Assembly: GCF_001672755.1 (NCBI RefSeq) | Contig: NZ_LZKI01000132.1 | Span: forward strand, 124,001 to 188,000 | DNA from: Mycobacterium colombiense | GTDB taxonomy: Bacteria > Actinomycetota > Actinomycetes > Mycobacteriales > Mycobacteriaceae | Length of the DNA: 64,000 nt | Direction of reading: 5' to 3' | Shown: one piece after another, positions 9,440 to 16,843 of the stretch | Numbering within the stretch: position 1 is the stretch's first letter | Layout: each line of letters begins with the position of its first letter | Notes under the pieces: generated by a model | The model's input: the letters and a program-made list of their open reading frames with translations, nothing else | What the model was told of the DNA's origin: nothing | Database searches by the model: none | Program-made: the position numbers and the translations under genes

Positions 9440-10738
9440 TCAGAACAAGCCGAGCGCCTGCGGGGCCATGTAGAGGCCGAAGCCGATGGTCACGAAACAC
9501 AATGCGCGGGTGAGGTGTTTGTGCAGACCCCGCATGCGCCACTGCTCGGGCAGCGCCCTGGCCTCCAGCGCCAGCAGCAGGCCCAGCACGATCGGCAGCA
9601 GCAGCGCGTTCATCACCTCGACGTCGACGGCCAGGTTGACCAGGTCGACGCTGGCCAGCACCAGCACCGCGCCCACGATGTGGGCGAGCCCGTAGGTGAG
9701 GTAGAACTTGGCGGTGGCGCGGTTGGGCCGCTCGTTGAGCGTGTGCTTCCAGCCGAACACCTCGGCGAGCCCCCATGCACCGGCCAGCGAGGCGACGATC
9801 GCGGCCACCAGCGCCGCCCCCAGCATGCCCAGGCCGAACAGCACCGTCCCGCCGACGCGGCCCAGGTAGGGGGTCAGCGATTGGGCGATCTGGCCGACCG
9901 TCTCCAGCTCCGCCCCGCCACCGTGCTTGCCGATCGTGGAGGCCATGGTGATCACCACCGCGATCATGATCAGCTGGGTCAGCACCGCGCCGAACGCGGT
10001 GTCGTAGCGAGCCTGGCGAATCGTGCTCTCCGACAACCGCTTATCGACCACCGCGCCCTGCTGGTAGAAGATCATCCACGGCATGATGACCGCGCCGACG
10101 TTGGCCGCGACCAAGAGCAGATACGACGAGTTGCCCAGCGGCATCGACGACAGGCCGTCCGCCAGCGCCTTCGGATCCGGCCGGGCCATCACCATGGCAA
10201 CCAGGAACGCCAGTTCGGCCGCGCCGACGACGAGGCCGATGCGCTCGACGCGCCGGTAGCTGCCGGTCAGCGCCAGCGCCAGCAGCGCGACGGTCGCGAC
10301 CGGAATGCTCACCCATCGCGAGACGCCGAACAGCTCACCGACTCCGGCCACGCCGGCGAATTCCGTCAGCAACGCCCCGATCGCCGAGGCGAACAGGGTG
10401 AACGCCGAGACCCAGGCCCAGCCGCGCCCGAACCGCTCACGGATCAACGAGCCGTGGCCGCGCTTGGTGACGATGCCCAGCCGGACGGTCATCTCCTGCA
10501 CGACGTAGAGGACCGGCATCAAGATGAGCTGCGGCAGCACCATCCGGTAGCCCCATTGGGCACCGGACTGCGACGCGGTGATCAGCGATCCGGCGTCGGT
10601 GTCGGCCAGCATCACCACCAGCCCCGGACCCCACACCGACACCAGTCCCCACCGCAGCCAGCGGCCGCGCGTTCGCAGTGACACCGGTGGTCGATCGTCG
10701 AATTCGCCCGTCACCGGCTGCGTGGTTGTCTCGGTCAC
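9440..10738 (-). CDS. NRAMP-family divalent-metal (or magnesium-type) transporter
   Basis: A 432-residue protein with about 11 hydrophobic segments and NRAMP/SLC11 organisation. The canonical TM1 motif DPGN reads DAGS (residues 48-51, in ADTDAGS), and the TM6 motif MPH reads MPW (219-221, in AVIMPWMIFYQQ). These changes resemble NRAMP-related branches that do not behave as classical Mn/Fe importers, so the metal is uncertain. Convergent with the lipoprotein gene (13 bp apart). A weak IdeR-like site lies about 60 bp upstream. Confidence 0.85.
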   Translation of the reverse strand: MTETTTQPVTGEFDDRPPVSLRTRGRWLRWGLVSVWGPGLVVMLADTDAGSLITASQSGAQWGYRMVLPQLILMPVLYVVQEMTVRLGIVTKRGHGSLIRERFGRGWAWVSAFTLFASAIGALLTEFAGVAGVGELFGVSRWVSIPVATVALLALALTGSYRRVERIGLVVGAAELAFLVAMVMARPDPKALADGLSSMPLGNSSYLLLVAANVGAVIMPWMIFYQQGAVVDKRLSESTIRQARYDTAFGAVLTQLIMIAVVITMASTIGKHGGGAELETVGQIAQSLTPYLGRVGGTVLFGLGMLGAALVAAIVASLAGAWGLAEVFGWKHTLNERPNRATAKFYLTYGLAHIVGAVLVLASVDLVNLAVDVEVMNALLLPIVLGLLLALEARALPEQWRMRGLHKHLTRALCFVTIGFGLYMAPQALGLF

Positions 10739-10797
10739 CCCTGGTTACCCCTCTAGTACGACTGCGTTCGTGCAATCCGATCCGACCCGAGGATAAC

Positions 10798-10816
10798 TAA
10801 GGGTGGCCTAACCGCG
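10798..10816. promoter_or_regulatory. Weak IdeR-box-like sequence upstream of the NRAMP gene
   Basis: TAAGGGTGGCCTAACCGCG matches the published 19-bp IdeR consensus at 12 of 19 positions, with the half site CTAACC intact. It sits 60 bp before the transporter start on the minus strand. The match is marginal and could be chance. Confidence 0.2.
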
Positions 10817-10819
10817 GGC

Positions 10820-11035
10820 ATTTTTCCGGCCGTCAGCATTCCGCCGCATCGGTTGGCCCTTCGTGTGGCGGATCTGCTCACGCATGGTTGGGACATCGCG
10901 TCGGCCACCGCATACCCCTGCACCTGCCACAGGATCTATGCGACGAGGCCCTGACCTTCGCCCAGAGCCGCTCAGCGGCCCTACAACGCGGCCTCTCGCA
11001 CAAGAACTCGTTGACCGCCTAGCGGCGGAATCGGA
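10820..11035 (+). pseudogene. Remnant of a TIGR03086/DinB-type metal-binding protein
   Basis: Three reading frames read in succession give a recognisable C-terminal part of the mycothiol-maleylpyruvate-isomerase-like family. Frame one gives FPAVSIPPHRLALRVADLLT then HGWDIASAT; after a shift near 10918 the next frame gives LHLPQDLCDEALTFAQSR; after a second shift the third gives LSGPTTRPLAQELVDRLAA. The N-terminal half is missing and there is no usable start. It is therefore a decayed fragment with at least two frameshifts. Confidence 0.7.
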
Positions 11036-11223
11036 TACAGGGATCACCGGTACACGACTCCGAGTTGTAATATGCTGTCTCCCAGCGTATTTAGCAGCAC
11101 CGCAATGTTCGGATAGTTGTCAGGCCTCGAGGCGTCAGGGCACCGTACGCAGCCAGACCCACCGAGCCGCACCTCCGAGTCGTCCGGTGAAACGTAGAAG
11201 TAGAGGGATAAGGTGGGCAACCG

Positions 11224-11598
11224 GTGACGGTCATCATCTCCCGCGTGGCCAACGCGCTGATCGTCGATGCCGACGTGACCGCACCTTCCGCTTTGGTTAA
11301 TAGACGTATCCTGGACCGTTACCGGCGCCGCTACGGTGGCCTGTGGGTCGGTGGCCGACTCACCTGTACCGATACCGACGTACGGTTCCACGCCAATGCC
11401 CTCAACCGCTCAATCCAGTCGGGACGGCTGGACATCGTCATCGCCCTCCGCTCGATCGAGTCGGTCGAAGTACTGCCGGGTGTCCTCACCAAGATCATCG
11501 CGATACGCGCCGGTGACCGGGTGACCAAGATCCGTTGCTTCGGCGCGGCGAAGGTTGCCAACCAGATCCGCGCTGCAGCATCGTCGGCGGGCGCCTGA
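11224..11598 (+). CDS. Small GRAM/PH-like domain protein
   Basis: A 124-residue soluble protein with a GTG start and a purine-rich AGAGGGATAAGGTGG upstream. The core (GGLWVGGRLTCTDTDVRF, then IALRSIESVEVLPGVLTKII) has the alternating beta pattern of GRAM/bacterial PH-like domains: a 'put on a high-salt test' strand pair followed by an I-S-V-E strand. Its role is unknown; relatives are usually membrane-associated adaptors. It ends 16 bp from the truncated hydrolase on the other strand, at what looks like a deletion junction. Confidence 0.6.
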   Translation: MTVIISRVANALIVDADVTAPSALVNRRILDRYRRRYGGLWVGGRLTCTDTDVRFHANALNRSIQSGRLDIVIALRSIESVEVLPGVLTKIIAIRAGDRVTKIRCFGAAKVANQIRAAASSAGA

Positions 11599-11614
11599 GT
11601 TGATTTCGGTCAGG

Positions 11615-11713
11615 CCTTGCGGCCAGGCCGGACAGCAAGAGCACGGGCGGATCGCCCGAATCCCCATACGTCTCGTAGTACAGCGAGATGCCCTGTGTTT
11701 CAGAGAAGGTCAT
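11615..11713 (-). pseudogene. 5' fragment of an alpha/beta hydrolase gene
   Basis: From the ATG at 11713 the frame gives MTFSETQGISLYYETYGDSG followed by PVLLLSGLAA. This is the typical first strand and oxyanion loop of an alpha/beta hydrolase (about 33 codons). After GLAA the similarity stops and the frame runs into the antisense of the GRAM gene. The ATG overlaps the stop of the LLM gene by 4 bp (ATGA), showing that an intact third operon gene once followed. Confidence 0.7.
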
Positions 11714-12570
11714 GACAGAACCGCCTCGGCTAGGCGGTCGATCTGATCGATCTCGGCGACGCACGGGTGGAACATGAGTCCGTCGAAGCCCAGGTCGCGG
11801 TAGGCGCGCACGGTCCGGGCCGCCTCGTTGGCCGAGCTGAGCATGTCGGCTGCGTTGAGCGCGGCGTAGTCAGGCTTGAATCCGTAGTAGCGGTGCAGGT
11901 GGGCACGACCGGCAGCGACGGTGCCGGCATCACCGAAGGCGAAGTTGACACTGGCCTGAAGCCGCGGGCGCTCTGCACGGCCCGCCTCTGTCCATGCCGC
12001 GCGCACCCGGTCGGCGAGAGCAGCCTGGTTGGCGTAGTCGCGCAACGCTCCTGCGGTCCAGCCGTCACCGATCGTGGCCGCGCGGCGGATTGTCGCGTCC
12101 GCTCGGCCACCGAACAGGATGGGAATCCGCACCGCCGCTGGGGTCAACGGCTTGTCGCCCGTAACGGTTTGGCCTGCACACGTGTCGCGCAACACGGCCA
12201 CGGTCTCGTCGAGGATGCGCCCGCGCCGCCGATAGTCCACGCCGACGGCGGCGTAGTCGTCGGATCGGCTCCCGACACCGAGGCCGAGGGTGAGCCGCCC
12301 ACCAGATGCGTCGGCGAGGGTGGCGACTTGCTTGCTCAGCGCCGCCGCGGGGTACAGCGGAGCCAGCACCACGTTGGTCATCAGCCCGATGTCTGTGGTT
12401 GCGCCCGCGGCCACAGCCATCGCGACGACCGAGTCGAGGCTTTCGTAGACGAGCCGGTCTATCGCGGCGAGTTCGGCGAAGCCCCGCTGTTCGGCTCGGC
12501 GCGCCCACTCGGCGGTCAACGGCCCCGGCGTGTGCGCGATGTGGCTGGGCAGTCCGATTCCGATGTGCAT
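11710..12570 (-). CDS. LLM-class F420-dependent oxidoreductase
   Basis: A 286-residue luciferase-like monooxygenase-fold protein. It begins MHIGIGLPSH, has IGLMTNVVLAPLYPAAALSKQ and the GRLTLGLGVGSRSDDYAAVG segment typical of the family, then PILFGG and GDGWTAG. Mycobacterial members mostly use F420 rather than FMN; the cofactor here is inferred. It is the second gene of an operon after the SDR (12-bp gap) and is coupled to the truncated hydrolase. Confidence 0.88.
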   Translation of the reverse strand: MHIGIGLPSHIAHTPGPLTAEWARRAEQRGFAELAAIDRLVYESLDSVVAMAVAAGATTDIGLMTNVVLAPLYPAAALSKQVATLADASGGRLTLGLGVGSRSDDYAAVGVDYRRRGRILDETVAVLRDTCAGQTVTGDKPLTPAAVRIPILFGGRADATIRRAATIGDGWTAGALRDYANQAALADRVRAAWTEAGRAERPRLQASVNFAFGDAGTVAAGRAHLHRYYGFKPDYAALNAADMLSSANEAARTVRAYRDLGFDGLMFHPCVAEIDQIDRLAEAVLS

Positions 12571-12582
12571 GGTGATCGCTCC

Positions 12583-13332
12583 CTACGAGTTGATTGCCGT
12601 GAAGACGTCGTCGTAGTGGCCGTCGCGGGCGGCGAATCGCACCAGTTGAGCGGCATCGACCACGATCTCTGCAGCGTGAGGTTGACTGTGCAACAGCGAA
12701 ATCGTCTCGGCAACAAAGGAATTCAACGACATCGCGCCCGGCCCGCCGCCCTGCTGGGCGAGCATGTCGGTCTCGACCCGCGGCGGGATGATCTCGATGA
12801 CCTGGACCGGAGTGTGCCGCAATTGGTGGCGAAGCGACTGGGTGTAGGCGTGCAGGCCCGCCTTGGACGCTGAGTAAGTCGGCACGACCGCTCTGGGGAC
12901 GAACGCCAAAGCGGAGGTGATGTTGGCGATTGCGGCGCGCGGTTGCAACAGCAGGGTGGGTAGCAGTGCTGCGGTGAGCCGGATCGGGCCCAACAGATTG
13001 ACCGCAACGGTCTGCTCGGCGATTTCGGCTGGGGAGGCATCGCCGGTCGACAGGTCCTCGGTGCGCATGACCCCCGCGTTGTTCACCAGGATGTTCAGAT
13101 CCGGGTAGCTGCCGGTCAGTTCGATGGCCAACTGGTTGATGCTGTCCGCCTCCGTCAGGTCCAAGTGACGGTATGCGATGCCCGGGTTGGCGGCGGCGAC
13201 GGCTTCCAGCACGTCGCGACGGCGCCCCGCAATCACAACCTGGTTGCCCGCCCGATGCAGGGCTTCGGCCAGTCCGCGACCGATCCCGCTGCCACCGCCG
13301 GTGACCAAAACGGTGTTGCCTGTCAGCTCCAT
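12583..13332 (-). CDS. Short-chain dehydrogenase/reductase
   Basis: A 249-residue classical SDR. It has the nucleotide-binding TGGGSGIG near residue 12, the NNAG motif, a Ser in ITSALAF and the catalytic YSASK. ATG at 13332 matches where SDR similarity starts (MELTGNTVLVTGG); the frame extends upstream without similarity. Preference for NADP(H) is suggested by AGRRR after strand two. It leads the SDR-LLM operon and is divergent from the Lrp-type regulator, 99 bp away, which is its probable controller. Confidence 0.9.
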   Translation of the reverse strand: MELTGNTVLVTGGGSGIGRGLAEALHRAGNQVVIAGRRRDVLEAVAAANPGIAYRHLDLTEADSINQLAIELTGSYPDLNILVNNAGVMRTEDLSTGDASPAEIAEQTVAVNLLGPIRLTAALLPTLLLQPRAAIANITSALAFVPRAVVPTYSASKAGLHAYTQSLRHQLRHTPVQVIEIIPPRVETDMLAQQGGGPGAMSLNSFVAETISLLHSQPHAAEIVVDAAQLVRFAARDGHYDDVFTAINS

Positions 13333-13431
13333 GGTCCCAAGCCTCACAGCGTCACCGCCGAAATTGCGATCGTTGCGGCGAATTCGGTGAGAAATCCTCA
13401 TCTGAACCGGATCTAGCGCATACTTTTCTTT

Positions 13432-14439
13432 GTGCTCGACGAGTTGGACGCGCAGATTCTGCATGCCTTGCAGTTGGCTCCGCGCGTGCCGTTTCGCCGG
13501 ATCGCCGCCGTCGTCGAGGCCACCGAGCAGACGGTGGCGCGGCGCTACCATCGACTGCGCCGCGACGGCGTGGTGCGCGTTGTCGGCCTGGAGAACCGGT
13601 GGGTCGACGGCGAAGGGAGTTGGGTGTGCCGGATGCGCGCCGCACCCGAACGCATACAGAAGCTGGCCGACGCCCTGGTGCGCCGACCAGATGTGTCCCA
13701 CGCCAACGTGCTGGCGGGATGGACTGATCTGGTCTGCGTCATCCGTGCACCGGTGGGTGACACTCGTGACGATCTCCTGCACCTGCTACCGCGAACAACA
13801 TCGGTCACCGACATCACCATTGATCTGCTGCTGCATTCGTTCGGGCGGCCCGAAAGCGCGCCGTGGACCGGCTACGGCCACACGCTCACCGATCGGCAAG
13901 CCGCAGAGATCCTGGCTGAGCGGACCGGCCCGGTGTCAAGCGCTCCACAGTGCTTGCCCACCGCCGAAGACCGCCCGATCTTCGAGGCGCTCGCCGAGGA
14001 CGGCCGGACGTCACAACCGAAACTCGCCGCACGCGCCGGCTGGTCGGTGGCCCGAGTCGGCCGGCGAATCGCGGCGCTGGAAGCCTGCGGCGCGCTGCTC
14101 TACGATGTCGACCTCTTACCGGAACGGCTCGGCCACCGGCTCAGCGCGATGCTGTGGCTCACGTTGGCGCCCAGCGACATCCACCGCGTGGGCGAGCGTA
14201 TCGCGGCGCACCACCACATCGCATTCGCCGGCGCCGTCAGTGGGACCAAAAACCTGGTGGCGATTGTCATCTGTCGGGACATCGACGATCTGTATTGGTA
14301 CCTCAGCGAGCAACTGGGACAGATCGAGGAAATCCTCAGCTACGAGGTCAACATCCGCACTCAGCGCCTCAAGCAACACGGATCGCTTGTGGCCCAAGGA
14401 AGGTTGATCAACCCCCGCCCGATTCGCAATGTGCGCTAA
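13432..14439 (+). CDS. Tandem Lrp/AsnC-family transcriptional regulator
   Basis: A 335-residue regulator made of two Lrp/AsnC units. The first has an N-terminal HTH (LDELDAQILHALQLAPRVPF, then TEQTVARRYHRL) and an effector domain up to about residue 150. The second HTH (EDRPIFEALAEDGRTSQPKL, then WSVARVGRRIAALEA) begins near 182 and has its own effector domain. Single-unit Lrp proteins are about 150 residues, so this is a fused duplication, known in actinobacteria. GTG start. It probably controls the divergent SDR-LLM operon and itself. Confidence 0.88.
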   Translation: MLDELDAQILHALQLAPRVPFRRIAAVVEATEQTVARRYHRLRRDGVVRVVGLENRWVDGEGSWVCRMRAAPERIQKLADALVRRPDVSHANVLAGWTDLVCVIRAPVGDTRDDLLHLLPRTTSVTDITIDLLLHSFGRPESAPWTGYGHTLTDRQAAEILAERTGPVSSAPQCLPTAEDRPIFEALAEDGRTSQPKLAARAGWSVARVGRRIAALEACGALLYDVDLLPERLGHRLSAMLWLTLAPSDIHRVGERIAAHHHIAFAGAVSGTKNLVAIVICRDIDDLYWYLSEQLGQIEEILSYEVNIRTQRLKQHGSLVAQGRLINPRPIRNVR

Positions 14440-14517
14440 GCCATTGATTCGCCCTCGGCCCGGCGCGGTTGCGCGAACTGGTTGGCAAACCAGGAGATGG
14501 CGTGAGTTTGTTCAAAA

Positions 14518-14643
14518 AGCGGCATGGTCAACAGCGCACCGGGACGGCTCGTGCTGATCGCCTCGATCGCGGCCGCCGGCCCGCTGCTCGGCGCTGCGCT
14601 CGCCACGCTCACATCGAAACCTGGTGCCAGCAACGCTGATTGA
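14518..14643 (+). pseudogene. Inverted partial copy of the adjacent small membrane-protein gene
   Basis: The frame reads SGMVNSAPGRLVLIASIAAA and ends at TGA 14643. It matches SGMVNSTPGWIVLIAAIAAA in the gene at 14670-15170 on the opposite strand. Aligning 62 nt by hand gives about 9 mismatches. Upstream the frame is closed by a stop at once, and similarity ends after the Ala-rich stretch. It is a fragment of a diverged paralog lying in inverted orientation, not a gene. Confidence 0.7.
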
Positions 14644-14669
14644 TTACCCGTCGCTCACCTCTCAGGGAT

Positions 14670-15170
14670 TCAATCACCTTCACTGGCAACGTGTTTCGTC
14701 CTGATAGCGGCGAGCGCGGCGCAGACCACCAGCACGGCGGTTGCCGCCGCCTCGGCGAGCAGTGCGCCGGAGTTCACGAACTCGCGGTCCGCCAGCCCGG
14801 ATGCCCCCATCTCGTGCTTGGTGCCGTCGACCAGCAACGCCGGGTACAGCCAGCACAGGACGGCGGTGACGAATGCGACCGCAGCACAGCCGCACGCGGC
14901 GAGGCCGAGCCACCGCGCTCGCGATCCGGCCAGCAACGTGGCGGCGGCCGCGATCGCGGCGATCAACACGATCCAACCCGGCGTGCTGTTCACCATGCCG
15001 CTGAGCAAGGGGCCGTAGTGATCGGCATCCTCGCCGTCGTATATGCCGAGGCCGTTCCACCGGATGGGAAAACCCAAGTGGCTCAGGTCGATCCAGGGCA
15101 GCAGTGTCAGCGCCGCTGACGCGATGGCCGCGACGACCCCCGCTATGGTGAATACCTTGCTACGCAGCAT
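14670..15170 (-). CDS. Small integral membrane protein, unknown function
   Basis: A 166-residue protein with four predicted membrane segments, at about 8-27, 64-82, 88-110 and 135-158. An extracytoplasmic loop after the first (FPIRWNGLGIYDGEDADHYG) and another before the fourth complete it. ATG at 15170 follows a GGAAACATG context. Proteins of this size and layout are common and unnamed in mycobacteria. A degenerate inverted copy of its middle lies just downstream at 14518-14643. Confidence 0.72.
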   Translation of the reverse strand: MLRSKVFTIAGVVAAIASAALTLLPWIDLSHLGFPIRWNGLGIYDGEDADHYGPLLSGMVNSTPGWIVLIAAIAAAATLLAGSRARWLGLAACGCAAVAFVTAVLCWLYPALLVDGTKHEMGASGLADREFVNSGALLAEAAATAVLVVCAALAAIRTKHVASEGD

Positions 15171-15284
15171 GTTTCCTTTCGATCATCGGGAAGAACTTCC
15201 CGTCGGCCACCAAGCGTAAGGCGGGACGGGTCGGCCCCGAAAGAGCGGGTTAACCCCGCCGAGGTCAGGGGTACCCCTCAGGGC

Positions 15285-16241
15285 ATGGGGTGGGCGACGA
15301 CGCACGCGGTTGCGATCTTCTCGGCTTTGCTTTCCGCGTTCTGGGCTGCGGTGGGAATCGTGGTCCGCCAGCGGGCCACCCAGCGCGTTCCGGGTGATGA
15401 GGCCATGTCCGCGGCGATGGCGACAACGCTGGCCCGCCAGCCGCTGTGGTGGACGGGGACCTTTGCCGCGGTCGCCGGCTACGTGTTTCAGGCCGTGGCG
15501 CTGGCGCACGGGTCGCTGCTGCTCGTCCAGCCGCTGCTGGTGTCGTCGCTGCTGTTCGCGCTGCCGCTGAGCGCGGCGCTGTGCCACCAGCGCATCAGTC
15601 GGGTCCAGTGGGGCTGGGCGATGCTGCTGACGGCCGCGCTGGCGGTCTTCCTGCTGGTGGGCCAGCCCCGCGAGGGCCACAGCCGCCCCCCGATTCCGGC
15701 GTGGACGCTGGCGCTGGCGATCACCGTGCCGTCGGTGATCGCCTGCGTCATCGCGGCCCACCGCGCCGCGGGCCGGGTGCGGGCCTCGCTGCTGGGCGTC
15801 GCGGTGGCGATCCTGCTCGGCATGATCGCGGTCGTCACGAAGGTCTGCACCCACCGCTACTCGGTCGGCGGATGGCATGCGCTCATGACCGTCCCCGCCC
15901 CGTATGTGCTGGTGGCGCTGGCGGTGACCGTGACCGTGGTGCAGAACTCCGCGTTCCACGCCGGCGCGCTGCAGGCGTCGGTACCGATCATGCTGGTGGG
16001 TGAACCGGTGGTCGCCGTGCTGCTCGGGGTTGTCGTGCTCGGCGAGCACCTCGCGGTGGGCGACGTGACGGCGCTCGTCCTCGGCGTCGCGGTAGCGGCG
16101 ATGGTGGCGGCCACCGTCGCCCTGGGCCGCAGCCAGGCCATCGACAACGCCGAGGTCCCGGAAGAGGAACCCCGCATGAGCCCGGACGAGGCCACCCTGG
16201 CGGCCATCGGCGCGAGCGGCCGGCGCGATCACCTCGACTGA
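15285..16241 (+). CDS. DMT-superfamily transporter
   Basis: A 318-residue protein with about 9-10 hydrophobic segments in two internally similar halves, followed by an acidic 35-residue cytoplasmic tail. The second-half pattern (ASVPIMLVGEPVVAVLLGVV followed by LGEHL) is the typical end of EamA/NIPA-like drug-metabolite transporters, with the conserved Glu-Pro near a G-rich helix. The substrate is unknown. ATG at 15285 lies 7 bp after a GGGG run. Convergent with the lipoprotein at 16262. Confidence 0.82.
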   Translation: MGWATTHAVAIFSALLSAFWAAVGIVVRQRATQRVPGDEAMSAAMATTLARQPLWWTGTFAAVAGYVFQAVALAHGSLLLVQPLLVSSLLFALPLSAALCHQRISRVQWGWAMLLTAALAVFLLVGQPREGHSRPPIPAWTLALAITVPSVIACVIAAHRAAGRVRASLLGVAVAILLGMIAVVTKVCTHRYSVGGWHALMTVPAPYVLVALAVTVTVVQNSAFHAGALQASVPIMLVGEPVVAVLLGVVVLGEHLAVGDVTALVLGVAVAAMVAATVALGRSQAIDNAEVPEEEPRMSPDEATLAAIGASGRRDHLD

Positions 16242-16261
16242 GGCCCGATATGGCCCGGTAG

Positions 16262-16843
16262 TTATTTCTTGTCGCGCGGCAGCCGACAGCCGGTGTAACC
16301 GGACACGACGAGGTTGCCTCGGTAGCCGACCTTGATGAAGATTCCGGCGGGGCCGTAGAAACCGACGTCGTGGTTGCCGGGGTTGTCGTGCATGACCTGC
16401 ATGTCGGTGGCGTCCAGCTTGGCGGCCGCCTGTTTGGCGGTCTCCTGGATGCTCGCCCACTGCTGCTCGGAGACCGCGACGTTGGCGGCCACCTCGTCGG
16501 GCAGGAAGTAGCCCCGTCCGTCGGTCTGATCGTAGGGCCGTTCGCAGCCCAGGCCCGAACCCTCGTGCGGCGTTTCCCAGGTGATCGAGGGTAGCAATTT
16601 GCTTGTCGCCGAGGTGATTTCGTTCATCGCGGCCTGAACCTGGGTTTGGGTGTCCTCGAACGACGGCAGGGATTTCAGCGTTGCCAGCGCCTTAGTTGCG
16701 TCGGTGGGCGGAGTGGGGTTGTGGGGCTGATTCACGTGGCATCCTGTTGCGGCTAGTGCGGTGGCGGCCAGGACGGCGGCTGCGGCCAAGATCAGCCCGT
16801 GGCGCCACCGGCTCGGGGTGCTCGTTATTCGGTTGTTCGTCAC
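16262..16843 (-). CDS. LppA-like lipoprotein
   Basis: A 193-residue secreted lipoprotein. A hydrophobic signal (GLILAAAAVLAATALAATGC) has its lipobox Cys at residue 35. The mature part has paired cysteines (GLGCERPYD and TGCRLP) and a YGPAGIFIKVGYRGNLVVSG strand pattern like mycobacterial LppA/LppB proteins. Its ATG overlaps the stop of the upstream DUF1023 hydrolase by 4 bp, so the two are made together. Function unknown; it is expected to be anchored outside the membrane. Confidence 0.82.
   Translation of the reverse strand: MTNNRITSTPSRWRHGLILAAAAVLAATALAATGCHVNQPHNPTPPTDATKALATLKSLPSFEDTQTQVQAAMNEITSATSKLLPSITWETPHEGSGLGCERPYDQTDGRGYFLPDEVAANVAVSEQQWASIQETAKQAAAKLDATDMQVMHDNPGNHDVGFYGPAGIFIKVGYRGNLVVSGYTGCRLPRDKK

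Noticed and set aside
10808..11047. Minus-strand small frame
   Set aside because: It only mirrors the plus-strand TIGR03086 remnant and has no recognisable domain.
11595..11640. Intrinsic terminator from GGCC-rich inverted repeat
   Set aside because: Short GC arms and no T-run; indistinguishable from coding GC skew.
14436..14633. Minus-strand 65-codon frame ending in ISWFANQFAQPRRAEGE
   Set aside because: Most of it is antisense to the inverted membrane-gene fragment. The last 25 codons could be another remnant, but no family was recognised.
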